Below, piece by piece: positions 40,010 to 49,900 of a stretch of 64,000 bases of DNA. The stretch is from Micavibrio sp964400125 (lineage in GTDB: Bacteria > Pseudomonadota > Alphaproteobacteria > Micavibrionales > Micavibrionaceae). The DNA is taken from assembly GCA_964400125.1 (NCBI GenBank), contig CAYNSR010000011.1:13343-77342 (forward strand), given 5' to 3'. The position numbers were made by a program, and so were the translations under genes. Below the pieces are notes generated by a model, which was not told the DNA's origin, made no database searches, and saw only the letters and a program-made list of their open reading frames with translations. How positions within the stretch are numbered: position 1 is the stretch's first letter; every line of letters starts with the position of its first letter.

Positions 40010-41092
40010 TTAATCCGCCAGCGGGTTGAAGCTCTCATCCAGAAGGGCGGCTGCTTTCTGCGGGTTTTGCAGATCGTCTTCATGGCGGCGGATCTGCCGG
40101 GCTTCTTCGATCGGTTTGGTCAGGGCGAAGAGGGTTTCGCGGACATTTTCGCCGGAAACACCGGAAATCAGGTGGATTTTGACATCCTTGCCGAGTCGTT
40201 TCTGGAGGGCTTTGGCCTGATCCTTCGCCAGATCCATGCCGATGGCGTCAACCTTGTTGAGGGCGATGACTTCCTGCTTTTCAGACAGGCCGCCGCCATA
40301 GGCTTCCAGTTCATGGCGGATGGTCTCATACGCGCCGACGATATCGTCTTGCGTCACATCAATCAGGTGCAGCAGCACGGCGGTGCGTTCGACATGGCCC
40401 AGAAAACGTGTGCCCAGACCATGGCCTTCGGAAGCGCCTTCAATCAGGCCGGGAATGTCGGCGAGGACGAAATCAATATTGTCCACCTTGACCACGCCGA
40501 GATTGGGATGGAGCGTGGTAAAGGGATAGTCGGCAATCTTGGGCTTCGCGGCGGAGCAGGCGGCCAGAAAAGTTGATTTTCCTGCATTGGGCAACCCGAT
40601 AATCCCCGCATCGGCAATCAGTTTCAGGCGCAGCCAGACGGCGCGTTCTTCACCGGGCCAGCCGGGTGTATGTTTGCGCGGGGCCTGATTGGTGGCGGTT
40701 TTAAAATGGGCATTGCCGAATCCGCCGTCGCCGCCCTTGAGGAAATAGATTTTCAGGCCGATGGAGGTCATATCGGCCAGAACGGTTTCCTTGTCTTCAT
40801 CAAGAATCTGTGTGCCCACGGGAACGCGGATGACGATATCCTTGCCGCTTGCGCCGGAACGTTCCTTGCCCATGCCATGGTGGCCCTTTTCAGCGCGAAA
40901 ATGCTGGGTATAGCGGAAATCGATCAGGGTGTTCAGGCTATCGACACATTCAAAAATAACGTCCCCGCCCTTGCCGCCGTCGCCGCCGTTGGGGCCGCCA
41001 TGTTCAATATATTTTTCGCGCAGGAAGCTGGTGCAACCGGCACCGCCGTCGCCGCTTTTGATATAGATTTTTGCTTCGTCGAGAAATTTCAT
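40010..41092 (-). CDS. obgE: GTPase ObgE/CgtA
   Basis: A 360-residue essential GTPase linked to 50S assembly. The Gly-rich Obg fold is at the N-terminus (KSGDGGAGCTSFLREKY, GGPNGGDGGKGGDVIFE), and the G domain has G1 GLPNAGKST, G3 DIPG and G4 NKVD. The C-terminus lacks the long acidic OCT domain, as in many alphaproteobacteria. It lies downstream of rplU-rpmA as in most bacteria, but separated by a terminator and a repeat, so it may have its own promoter. Confidence 0.97.
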   Translation of the reverse strand: MKFLDEAKIYIKSGDGGAGCTSFLREKYIEHGGPNGGDGGKGGDVIFECVDSLNTLIDFRYTQHFRAEKGHHGMGKERSGASGKDIVIRVPVGTQILDEDKETVLADMTSIGLKIYFLKGGDGGFGNAHFKTATNQAPRKHTPGWPGEERAVWLRLKLIADAGIIGLPNAGKSTFLAACSAAKPKIADYPFTTLHPNLGVVKVDNIDFVLADIPGLIEGASEGHGLGTRFLGHVERTAVLLHLIDVTQDDIVGAYETIRHELEAYGGGLSEKQEVIALNKVDAIGMDLAKDQAKALQKRLGKDVKIHLISGVSGENVRETLFALTKPIEEARQIRRHEDDLQNPQKAAALLDESFNPLAD

Positions 41093-41108
41093 TTTTCTTC
41101 TCTTTCTA

Positions 41109-41202
41109 TGCCCCCTCTCTCTTTAGGGAGAGGGCGGGGGCGAGGGCCTTGTTTGCCTGATTTCCCCTCACCCTAACCCTCTCCCTGAAGGGAGAGGGGA
41201 TT
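41109..41202. repeat. Palindromic repeat, second member of the pepN-insert family
   Basis: Two hairpins, CCCTCTCTCTTTAGGGAGAG at 41113 onward and CCCTCTCCCTGAAGGGAGAG at 41177 onward, are joined by a GC-rich spacer with CCCTCACCCTAACCC. The second matches the insert in pepN closely. It lies in the 5' region of obgE. Confidence 0.8.
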
Positions 41203-41219
41203 TGACTTGTTCAAATAAA

Positions 41220-41242
41220 GACAGCCCGCTTAGCGGGCTGTC
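41220..41242 (-). terminator. Rho-independent terminator of rplU-rpmA
   Basis: A 10-bp perfect stem GACAGCCCGC/GCGGGCTGTC with a 3-base loop is followed on the minus strand by TTTATTTG. It lies 65 bases after the rpmA stop. Confidence 0.88.
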
Positions 41243-41306
41243 ATATCAAGCTGGTTCCCGGATCAGCGTTCGCTATTGCTCACTTGTCCGGGACGACGCG
41301 GTTGGT

Positions 41307-41591
41307 TTATTCTGCAGCCTTTTTCAGAGCAGCATCATTTGCGGAAACAATGTTCACAACGGAACGTCCGCCACGGCCATGGGTGAATTTTACCTTGCCA
41401 TCAACCAATGCAAAAATCGTGTGGTCGGTGCCCATGCCAACATTCACGCCGGGATGATATTTTGTCCCGCGCTGGCGGATGATGATATTTCCGGCCAGAA
41501 CGTCCTGATCGCCGTAGCGTTTCACACCAAGGCGACGACCTGCTGTATCGCGACCATTGCGGGATGAACCGCCTGCTTTTTTGTGTGCCAT
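41307..41591 (-). CDS. rpmA: 50S ribosomal protein bL27
   Basis: A 94-residue ribosomal protein beginning MAHKKAGGSSRNGRDTAGRR, the standard bL27 opening whose tail reaches the peptidyl-transferase centre. GVKRYGDQDVLAGNIIIRQRG is also canonical. The C-terminus is slightly extended (SANDAALKKAAE). It follows rplU by 14 bases. Confidence 0.98.
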   Translation of the reverse strand: MAHKKAGGSSRNGRDTAGRRLGVKRYGDQDVLAGNIIIRQRGTKYHPGVNVGMGTDHTIFALVDGKVKFTHGRGGRSVVNIVSANDAALKKAAE

Positions 41592-41605
41592 TTAAAATAC
41601 TCTCC

Positions 41606-41890
41606 TTAAGCGACGTTCGTGATTTGCAGAACGGTGAGGTCCTGACGGTGGCCCTTGGTCCGGCGGTAACCGGTCCGGCGCTTTTTCTTGAAAACGATGA
41701 TTTTGTCTGCACGTTCGTGCTTGACCACCGTGGCGGTCACCTTGGCAGCCTTGCCGCCTTCGGCGAACAGAACGGCATCGCCTTCGAAATTGACGGTATC
41801 GCCTTCCTTCACATCCAGTTTTTCAACTTTCAGCGTGTTGTCCTTGGCGACTTTGTATTGTTTTCCGCCTGTGCGGATGACTGCAAACAT
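41606..41890 (-). CDS. rplU: 50S ribosomal protein bL21
   Basis: A 94-residue ribosomal protein with MFAVIRTGGKQYKV at the start and KKRRTGYRRTKGHRQ near the end, both typical of bL21. It is the first gene of the rplU-rpmA operon. AAGGA lies just upstream of the ATG at 41890 and a good promoter about 40 bases further. Confidence 0.98.
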   Translation of the reverse strand: MFAVIRTGGKQYKVAKDNTLKVEKLDVKEGDTVNFEGDAVLFAEGGKAAKVTATVVKHERADKIIVFKKKRRTGYRRTKGHRQDLTVLQITNVA

Positions 41891-41928
41891 GATGAATCCT
41901 TGGTTTCTTCGGATTAAATAACCCGCGC

Positions 41929-41956
41929 ACTATACACACGGATTCTGCCAAGTCAA
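41929..41956 (-). promoter_or_regulatory. Sigma-70-type promoter of rplU-rpmA
   Basis: TTGACT (41951-41956, minus strand) and TATAGT (41929-41934) are 16 bases apart and are followed by a short GC-rich stretch typical of stringently controlled ribosomal promoters. The leader would be about 30 bases. Confidence 0.7.
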
Positions 41957-42004
41957 GAAAATGCATATAGGGATTTTAAGTGTTTTTCGTGTAATCTCAG
42001 GAAT

Positions 42005-43549
42005 GTGGAGACATCAAGCAGCCTTTCCAAACCTTTCGTCCTGAACCGGGCCCCGCGGCCCTATATCGTCATTCACGGGGACGACGAGGCTAAAACCGTG
42101 AGCAAGATCATCTGGTCTCTGGCCGGGAGGGCTGATATTAAATTTGAAAATAGCATTGATTATCAAGATTTTATAGAAAAATCCTCAGACGCACTCTTAA
42201 TAGTTATCGCAATTAATGGCGACGATCCGGATTATATCCGCACCAGCCTTGATGTGACCCGAAATCCGGACCTGATCGGCGATGTCGTGGGCATCGCCCG
42301 GGATGCGGACACGACCCGGCGGATCGAACTGCTCGGGGCCGGGTTTGATTCTGTCTTTAACATGGAGATGATCCAGCACCCTGATTTCAAGCGAATCCTC
42401 GGCCACAAACTGGAAAAAGCTGGTATCCGCCAGACTAACCGCATCATGCAGGAGGAATATCGCCGGTTCCGCGCGGCCCTGACCGCCAGCCCGGATGCGT
42501 TTATCGTGCTGGATGCCGAACGCCGTGTTTTCTTTGTCAGCGAACATTACAAACGCGCCTACCCGGCACTGGCGACAAAACTGGTCCGTGGATTGCCGGT
42601 CATGGAGGCCTTTGAGCTTGCCCGTATTGAACAAGGCGTCACCGACGACGACCCGCGTTTCCTGCCGATGAAACATTTCTGGGAAACGTTGCACGGGCAG
42701 GCTGAATTCACCATGGAAAACGGACGGATATGGCGGATCAAGGCAGCCCCCCTTTCAGAAGGGCAAGGCACCATCGTCACAACGACGGATATTTCCGAAC
42801 TGGTTGCCCAGCAAAAAGTGATCGAGGAAAAATCGCGCCTGCTGGCCGAGGCGCTGGAGAAAGAGCAGGAGGCAAGCACATTGCAAAAGCAATTCATCGG
42901 CATGGTCAGCCATGAATTCCGTACACCGCTTGCCATTATCGACGGCAACGCGCAGCGCATCCAGAGGCTCAGCGGCAATGATATCGATATGATCCACGGC
43001 CATTGCAAAACAATGCGCAGTGCCATTTCGCGGCTGGTCCACATGATGGAGAGCGTTTTGTCTTCGAACATGCTCAAGACAGGGAAACTGGACCCGCATA
43101 TGGAGCCGTTCGATCTCGGGGCGCTGATCGTCGAACTCTGCGAAGAACAGATCGTCCTGTCCCGACCCGGGGCCATAACAGCGGATGTTTCCGGATTAAG
43201 GGGGGATGTCGTTCTGGACCGGAAAATGATGACGCTGATTATCGGCAACCTTCTGGGGAACGCCGTCAAATTCAGCCGGAATAATCCGGAAATCCACATC
43301 GCGGCCCGGCATGACGATCATGGCGCGGTGGTGATGACCGTTGCCGATAATGGCATCGGTATCCCGGAAAATGAGCTGGCGCGGATTTTTGATCGCTATT
43401 ACCGGGCCTCGACCTCCGTCGGCATCGCTGGAACCGGAATCGGTCTCAATCTGGTTCAGGATCTGTCGCGGATGCAGGGCGGTGAAATTGCCGTCGAAAG
43501 CGAAGTCGAAAAAGGAACCCGGTTTACCCTTCGGTTTGAGCAGGCTTAA
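42005..43549 (+). CDS. Hybrid-like sensor histidine kinase with N-terminal receiver-like region and PAS domain
   Basis: A 514-residue soluble kinase with no membrane span. Residues ~15-135 look like a degenerate receiver (YIVIHGDDEAKTVSKIIWSL, then LLIVIAINGDDPDYIR), followed by a PAS domain (FRAALTASPDAFIVLDAERR), a coiled coil, the H-box SHEFRTPLAIIDGNAQRI at about residue 300, and HATPase boxes NLLGNAVKFSRNN, DNGIGIPENEL and GTGIGLNLV. The GTG start at 42005 has only weak support. The TAA lies in the first arm of palindromic copy 3. The single receiver at 44402 may be its partner; this is inferred from proximity only. Confidence 0.85.
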   Translation: METSSSLSKPFVLNRAPRPYIVIHGDDEAKTVSKIIWSLAGRADIKFENSIDYQDFIEKSSDALLIVIAINGDDPDYIRTSLDVTRNPDLIGDVVGIARDADTTRRIELLGAGFDSVFNMEMIQHPDFKRILGHKLEKAGIRQTNRIMQEEYRRFRAALTASPDAFIVLDAERRVFFVSEHYKRAYPALATKLVRGLPVMEAFELARIEQGVTDDDPRFLPMKHFWETLHGQAEFTMENGRIWRIKAAPLSEGQGTIVTTTDISELVAQQKVIEEKSRLLAEALEKEQEASTLQKQFIGMVSHEFRTPLAIIDGNAQRIQRLSGNDIDMIHGHCKTMRSAISRLVHMMESVLSSNMLKTGKLDPHMEPFDLGALIVELCEEQIVLSRPGAITADVSGLRGDVVLDRKMMTLIIGNLLGNAVKFSRNNPEIHIAARHDDHGAVVMTVADNGIGIPENELARIFDRYYRASTSVGIAGTGIGLNLVQDLSRMQGGEIAVESEVEKGTRFTLRFEQA

Positions 43550-43642
43550 ATTAAGGTTACAGTATACTTAATTATTATTCTCATTGCAGGTTATAAAACA
43601 CCTGTGTGCGGAATAATTAAGTATACTGTAACCTTAATTTAA
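43546..43642. repeat. Palindromic element, copy 3 of 5
   Basis: Perfect 31-bp arms at 43546-43576 and 43612-43642 around a 35-base loop. The core GTTACAGTATACTTAATTAT is flanked outward by TTAAATTAAG. The loop is related to those of copies 4 and 5. The histidine-kinase stop codon is within the left arm. Confidence 0.92.
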
Positions 43643-43650
43643 ATCTTAAT

Positions 43651-44151
43651 TTATAAAGATTGAGTGGAGGATTTGGAGACAATCTCAAATATCTTGATCT
43701 CGTCTTCGTCCGTTACAACGCATGTGGCCACATTGATGCCACCGGAATGGCCCTGTGCCACAGTGGCAGAGCTTAGAAGTTTCACGGTTGTCAGATTAAA
43801 CAGGTTGCCTATTGGGCCTCTATAAAAATCCACCTGCCTGATATTTTTATATGACACGATCTTTCTTATCGAACAGACAAAGGTGAATGTAAACTCGACA
43901 TAATCTCTATAAAACCGGATAGTGGTATATTTTGCATAAAAATACACCACTGCCCATAAGGTCGCTAAAGTAAGGCCTGACCAATAAATCGTTAACAAAT
44001 TATATTCGTAAATAGTATCATTGATAACGCGGTTCATAGAACCGAGAAGAGGCAGGAAAAAAATAACGCTCCAGATAAGATTGTAGGCAACATGAAATTT
44101 GGGTTTTAGTGTGACAATGGGTTCGGTCGTTTTATCCATATTTATTTCCAT
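43651..44151 (-). CDS. Membrane protein with bacterial PH-like domain
   Basis: A 166-residue protein with two hydrophobic segments (AYNLIWSVIFFLPLLGSM and LLTIYWSGLTLATLWAVVYFY, split) followed by a beta-rich C-terminal part (TTIRFYRDYVEFTFTF, IVSYKNIRQVDFYRGPIGNL) characteristic of bPH2/YdbS-type domains. The start is 44151 or 44139; the open frame continues through palindromic copy 4 to 44244, but that part is repeat-encoded. It is AT-rich and sits between palindromic copies 3 and 4, 9 bases from the former. Function unknown. Confidence 0.68.
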   Translation of the reverse strand: MEINMDKTTEPIVTLKPKFHVAYNLIWSVIFFLPLLGSMNRVINDTIYEYNLLTIYWSGLTLATLWAVVYFYAKYTTIRFYRDYVEFTFTFVCSIRKIVSYKNIRQVDFYRGPIGNLFNLTTVKLLSSATVAQGHSGGINVATCVVTDEDEIKIFEIVSKSSTQSL

Positions 44152-44206
44152 ATTTGTGTTTTTCTTATAGAATCGTAACCTATGCATAAGTTGATAGCAA
44201 GATTGC

Positions 44207-44302
44207 AGAATTAAGGTTACAGTATACTTAATTATTATCTTCAATGAGGATCATAAAAACACCTATGTGCAGAATAATTAAGTATACTGTAACCTTAATT
44301 CT
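44207..44302. repeat. Palindromic element, copy 4 of 5
   Basis: Perfect 30-bp arms at 44207-44236 and 44273-44302, with the shared core and outer bases AGAATTAAG. Its loop (CTTCAATGAGGATCATAAAA and on) matches copy 3 and, in reverse orientation, copy 5. It lies upstream of both the PH-domain gene and the receiver gene. Confidence 0.92.
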
Positions 44303-44401
44303 TTAATTCTGATGTTTACATAATATTAATCCGACTTCTCTAATATATAGGATAAGGGTAATGATATACCCGCGATTCTATGTGTGTGGGACGTTAGGGA
44401 C

Positions 44402-44812
44402 ATGATTTTCGGGATGAATCAGGGCGCGGCATCGCGCAGCATCAGCCAGACCATTCTCGTCATTGAAGATGAAGAGTGCCTTTCCACGCTTCTAAGGGCG
44501 GAACTGACGTCTTTGGGGTATCGCGTCGCCGTGGCGCGGGACGGGAATGACGGGTTGCGGCAGATCCAGAATATCGAGCCGGACCTGATTATCTGTGATC
44601 GCGCAATGCCGCATATGACCGGTTCGCAGTTGCTCGAGCGGTTGCGCGGCGCCTACCCGCAATACGGCAGCGTCCCCTTTATCTTCCTGACCGCCATGAC
44701 CGACCAGCGCGACAAGGACTCCGTGCAAAGCTTGCGGCCCTTTGCCTATCTCGAAAAACCGCTCGATTTCAATTTGCTGAAAAAAACGATTGAAAAGGCC
44801 TTTACCCCATAA
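44402..44812 (+). CDS. Single-domain response regulator
   Basis: A 136-residue receiver with acidic pocket E22-D23 (VIEDEE), phospho-acceptor D66 (IICDRAMP), Thr in FIFLTAMTD and Lys in YLEKPLD. It has no output domain and so works by protein contact, as CheY- or DivK-like regulators do. The ATG at 44402 has AGGGA just upstream; 44414 is an alternative. A histidine kinase lies 850 bases upstream. Confidence 0.88.
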   Translation: MIFGMNQGAASRSISQTILVIEDEECLSTLLRAELTSLGYRVAVARDGNDGLRQIQNIEPDLIICDRAMPHMTGSQLLERLRGAYPQYGSVPFIFLTAMTDQRDKDSVQSLRPFAYLEKPLDFNLLKKTIEKAFTP

Positions 44813-44869
44813 AATCGCCATTTTCCCGATGTTCCATACCCTTGGCATTTTGCAAAGGGGTTGAGGGGC

Positions 44870-45745
44870 ATGAAACCGATTTTCTCCGGCGTGACACCGG
44901 AACTGATAACGTCTTTCCTTTTCTTCGGGCTGGTGGTTTTGCTTCGTTACCTGCTGGTGCGCATGGTGCGGCGGGATCAGGAGATACTGACCAAGGAACA
45001 GCGTCGCTGGATCATGCAGATCAAAAGCGGCACCTTCATTTTGCTGGCCGCCGGTCTGGTCATGATCTGGGCACCGCAACTACACACCTTCGCCCTGTCT
45101 CTGGCGGCCTTTGCCGTGGCGCTGGTGGTAGCGACCAAGGAAATGATCCTGTGCCTGATGGGGTCTTTGCTGCGGGTCAGCGCCCGGACATACAAGGTTG
45201 GTGACTGGATCACGCTTGACGGCATCATGGGCGAAGTCATGGACATTGATGCCTTCTCCACGCGCGTGGAGGAGATCGACCCGAAATCAAGCCAGTTTAC
45301 CGGGAAGAAAGTCATCATTCCGAACAGCAAACTGTTCACCTCCCAGGTTGAAAACAAGAACTTTGCCAAAAACTATACGTTTCAGGATATTTCTCTGGTG
45401 GTACAATCGACCGATCTGGGACCATCCGAATTATTCGAACAGTTCCAGTCCGTCGTCAGCCGTCATATGGAGCCTTTGCTGGACGAGGCGGAGAAATTCA
45501 CGCTGCGGGTCGCACGCAAGGCCGGAATTGATTTTAAAAACTCCGGCCCGTCCTTCGGCCTGCGCACGACCGATCTCGGTCATTATGTATTCATGGCAAA
45601 GATATTCATCCCAACCCGGGAATCGGAAAAGATCATTCTCTCCATCACAAAAGACTTTCTGGATATCGCATACCGTTCGCGGCAATCCGCACGGGACCGA
45701 TATCTGGAAAAACAGTCTGATACGGTTGAATCGCAGGCGGCTTAG
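44870..45745 (+). CDS. MscS-family mechanosensitive channel
   Basis: A 291-residue inner-membrane protein with three hydrophobic segments in the first 110 residues, then the MscS beta domain (RTYKVGDWITLDGIMGEVMDID, split, and VIIPNSKLFTSQVEN) and a C-terminal alpha/beta part. The pore helix is poor in the Gly/Ala pattern of E. coli MscS, so conduction properties are unclear. AAGGGG sits 9 bases before the ATG at 44870. It follows the receiver gene by 57 bases. Confidence 0.87.
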   Translation: MKPIFSGVTPELITSFLFFGLVVLLRYLLVRMVRRDQEILTKEQRRWIMQIKSGTFILLAAGLVMIWAPQLHTFALSLAAFAVALVVATKEMILCLMGSLLRVSARTYKVGDWITLDGIMGEVMDIDAFSTRVEEIDPKSSQFTGKKVIIPNSKLFTSQVENKNFAKNYTFQDISLVVQSTDLGPSELFEQFQSVVSRHMEPLLDEAEKFTLRVARKAGIDFKNSGPSFGLRTTDLGHYVFMAKIFIPTRESEKIILSITKDFLDIAYRSRQSARDRYLEKQSDTVESQAA

Positions 45746-45855
45746 ATATGTTTTTGCAGAAAGCCGCTAATCCCTGCATAATCGGGTATCTCCTTGATTC
45801 CGGATTATTTTATTCTACCTGAATCGTAATTTTTTGGTACAGATGGACAGGCGTA

Positions 45856-46926
45856 ATGATTAAAAAAGCGGCCCTTGGCACTCTTGTTCTGGTCCTGACA
45901 ACGGGGCTGGCCTTTGCTGCGGCACCACGGGGGGCGGGCGGCCCGCCATCCGCCACATCTGTTGAAGCTGCGCGTGTCGTCACTGGCCCTCTGGAGCGGT
46001 CGATCGAAGCCGTTGGTGATCTGATTTCAAATGAATCCGTGGTTCTGAGTCCCGAAATCGCCGGACGGGTCATTGAAATTCTGTTTGAAGAAGGGCAGGG
46101 GGTCGAGATCGATGCGCCCTTGTTCCGGATAGAGGATTCCATCTACAAGGCGCAACTGGCGCAGGCGCAGGCCTCGCTGGCTCTCAGTCAGGCGAATTAT
46201 AACCGGGCGCAGGAATTGCTGAAGGCCCAGACAGGTACGGCGCGGGCACGGGATGAAACCCTGTCGCGCCTGAATATTGATCTGGCCGAGATTGATTTGG
46301 CCAAGGCGCAGTTGAATAAAACCCTTATCTCCGCACCCTTTACCGGCATTGTCGGCCTCCGGCAGGTCAGTGTCGGGGATTATGTGACGCCGGGGCAGCC
46401 CTTGGCCAATCTGGAAAGCATCGATCCGCTCAAGGTCGATTTTCGCATCGCGGAGGTGTATCTCAGCAGCCTGAAGGTCGGGCAAAAAATCGCGGTCAGT
46501 GTCGATGCCTTTCCGGACAAAACTTTTGAAGGCGTCGTCTATGCAATCGATCCTCGCATCGACAGTGCCGGGCGCGCTATCGTCCTGCGCGCCAGACTTT
46601 CCAATCAGGATAATATCCTGCGCCCCGGTCTTTTCGCCCGCGTCAAGCTGGTGGTTGAACAAAAAGAAAATGCCATCATGATCGATGAACAGGCCCTGAT
46701 GCCGCAAGGGGATGAACAATTCGTCTACCGCGTCATCGACGGAAAGGCCGTCATGACAAAGGTCGAAACCGGAATGCGTCGCGCCGGGAAGGTGGAAATC
46801 ACCTCTGGCCTGACGACCGATGATACCGTTATCACCGCCGGGCAGATGAAAATCCGCCCCAATGCCGCAGTCACGGTCCTGCCCCCGGTGGTTGAGCCAT
46901 CATCCGGCGAAGGGACGCGGCAATGA
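45856..46926 (+). CDS. RND efflux periplasmic adaptor (membrane fusion protein)
   Basis: A 356-residue periplasmic adaptor. It has a signal peptide (KKAALGTLVLVLTTGLAFAA), a biotinyl-lipoyl-like hairpin (SPEIAGRVIEILFEEGQGV), a coiled-coil alpha hairpin, the return strand LISAPFTGIVGLRQVSVGD and the beta-barrel part. It links the inner-membrane pump to an outer-membrane channel. The stop overlaps the start of the RND pump by 4 bases. No TolC-like gene is nearby. Confidence 0.94.
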   Translation: MIKKAALGTLVLVLTTGLAFAAAPRGAGGPPSATSVEAARVVTGPLERSIEAVGDLISNESVVLSPEIAGRVIEILFEEGQGVEIDAPLFRIEDSIYKAQLAQAQASLALSQANYNRAQELLKAQTGTARARDETLSRLNIDLAEIDLAKAQLNKTLISAPFTGIVGLRQVSVGDYVTPGQPLANLESIDPLKVDFRIAEVYLSSLKVGQKIAVSVDAFPDKTFEGVVYAIDPRIDSAGRAIVLRARLSNQDNILRPGLFARVKLVVEQKENAIMIDEQALMPQGDEQFVYRVIDGKAVMTKVETGMRRAGKVEITSGLTTDDTVITAGQMKIRPNAAVTVLPPVVEPSSGEGTRQ

Positions 46927-49900
46927 ATATTCCGACGCTTTGCATCAACCGTCCCGTCTTTGCGACGGTGATGAGCCTTCTGGTCCTGCTGATCGGCCTT
47001 ATTTCCTATGACCGCCTCAGCGTGCGCGAATACCCCAAAATTGAAGAACCGATCGTCACCGTCAGCACCACCTATCCCGGCGCGTCGGCGGAAATCGTCG
47101 AAAGCCAGATTACCCAGCCACTGGAAGATTCCCTGTCCGGGATCGAAGGGATCGAATATATCACCTCCGTCAGCCGGGAAGAGCGCAGCCAGATTACCAT
47201 CACCTTCAAGGCCGACCGCGATGTTGATATCGCCGCCAACGATGTCCGCGACCGCGTGGGCCGAACCCGCAGACGCCTTCCGGATGAGGTGGATGAGCCG
47301 AATGTCGCAAAGGTAGAGGCTGATGCCCAGCCGATTATCTATATGGCCTTTTCCAGTGACCGTCATTCCCAGCTCGAAGTTTCCGATTACGCCGACCGCT
47401 TTGTAAAAGACCGCGTGCAGATATTGCCCGGCGTGGCGGAGGTCAATATCAACGGGGAACGGCGCTGGGCGATGCGAATCTGGCTCGATCGGGCACGGCT
47501 TGCGGCTTACAACATGACGCCGCAGGATATTGAAAATGCTCTGCGTATCCAGAATATCGAGATCCCCGCCGGGCGGATAGAAAGCGCCTCGCGTGAATTC
47601 ACGGTTCTAAGTGAAACCGACCTGCGCAGCGTTGAACAGTTTGAAAACATGATCCTGCGTCAGGATAGCGGGTATCTCGTGCGTCTTGGCGATGTGGCGC
47701 GGGTGGAACTGGGTGCGCAGGACGAGCGGCGCATGGCGCGTTTCAATGGAAAAAGCGCCGTGGCATTGGGCGTGGTCAAACAATCGGTTGCCAATCCGCT
47801 TGATGTATCGCGCGAACTCCGCAAAATCCTGCCGGAAATTGAATCCGGCCTGCCGGACGGCATGACGGTCAATATTGCCTACGATTCGTCTATTTTTATC
47901 GATAAATCCATCAAGGCCGTCTATCACACGATTATCGAGGCGGTTGTGCTGGTGGCGTTGGTGGTTTTCTTCTTCCTGCGCACGCCGCGCGCAACGGTTA
48001 TTCCGTTGGTCACAATCCCCGTATCGCTGATCGGGGCGTTTTCGCTGATGCTGGTCATGGGGTTCAGTATCAATACGTTGACCTTGCTCGCCATGGTTCT
48101 GGCGATTGGCCTTGTTGTCGATGACGCCATTGTTATGCTCGAAAATATTTTCCGCCACATCGAACAGGGAAAGCCACCGAAGGAAGCCGCCATTACCGGG
48201 GCGAAGGAAATCACATTCGCCGTGGTCGCCATGACCATTACGCTGGCGACAGTTTACGCGCCGATCAGCTTTATGGAGGGGCGCACCGGGCGTTTGTTTA
48301 CCGAATTTGCCTTGACCCTTGCCGGGGCGGTGATTGTCTCCGGTTTTGTGGCATTGACCCTGACGCCGATGATGTGTTCGCGCATGTTGCGCCGTGAAGA
48401 AAAACACAATGCCTTCTACCGTTTCAGCGAAAATATTTTGAACCGTATAACAGACGGGTATCGTTCCCTGCTGGGGTTTGCGTTGAAAATGCGTCTTGTT
48501 GTCCTGCTGATCGCCGGGGCGGTTGCCGGGGCAGGGGGAATCTTGTTCATGTTGATCCCGTCAGAACTCGCCCCCACCGAAGATCGCGGGACGGTCGTTG
48601 CGATTATCTCGTCCCCTGAAGGGGCATCTTTGGATTACACCGACCGCTATGTGAAGCAGGTCGAAGCCATGGCCGAAAAAATTCCCGAAGTGGACCGAAT
48701 TTTCGCCGTCATCGGGTTTCCGCAAGTCTCCAACGCGCGGACCTTTATCCGTATGGTTGACTGGGACGAACGAGACCGCAAGCAACAAGACATCACCAGC
48801 GCATTGATGCCGCAAATGCGCAATATTCCCGGCGTCAACGCCTTCCCGACGAATCCGCCGTCATTGGGGCAGAGGGCCGGGTCAAAACCGGTGCAACTGG
48901 TCATCATGTCAACGTCAAGCTATGCCGCTATCGACGGCTGGGCGCAGGACATTATCGACCGCGTGGCTTCCTATCCCGGGCTGTCGTCGCTTGAAACCGA
49001 TCTGAAGCTGAACAAGCCGCAGTTGAAGGTCGATGTCGATCGCGATAAATCCGCCGATCTCGGGATCGATGCGTCCACACTGGGCCGTACCATGGAAACC
49101 ATGCTCGGCGGGCGGCAGGTGACGCGATTTAAACGCGACAGCAAACAATTCGATGTCATCCTTCAGGTCGCCGATGTTGATCGCGAAAACCCGGACGATA
49201 TCACCAATATCTATGTCCGTTCGCGTGACGGCGACATGGTTCCGATGTCGAATCTGGTCAAGGTGCGGGAATCGGTCGCGCCGCGTGAATTGAACCACTT
49301 CAACAAACTGCGGGCCGTGACCATCACCGCGAATGTGAATGACGGGTTTGCGCTGGGTGAAGCGCTCGATCATCTTGAATCCGTGGCAAAAGAGGTTATC
49401 CCGGCGAACGCCCAGATTGATTTCAGCGGCGTTTCGCGTGAATTCAAGGAATCCAGCGCCAGCCTCTATATCACCTTTCTTCTTGCTCTTTGCTTTATCT
49501 ATCTGGTCCTCGCGGCGCAGTTTGAAAGTTTCAAAGACCCGTTGATTATCATCCTGACCGTACCTTTGGCGATGACCGGGGCATTGCTGGCGCTGTATCT
49601 GACGGGTGGGACGCTGAACGTCTATAGCCAGATTGGTCTGGTCACTCTGATCGGTCTGATTACCAAGCACGGCATTTTGATTGTTGAGTTCGCCAACCAG
49701 ATGCAGGAAAAGGGCATGCGCCGCGCCGAAGCCGTTCTGGAATCCGCCGTGATGCGCCTGCGTCCGATTTTAATGACCACCGGGGCGATGGCTCTGGGGG
49801 CGCTGCCGCTGGCCATGGCTGCGGGGGCCGGGGCGGAAAGCCGTCAATCCATCGGCTGGGTGATCGTTGGCGGCATTCTGGTCGGGACATTCTTTACGCT

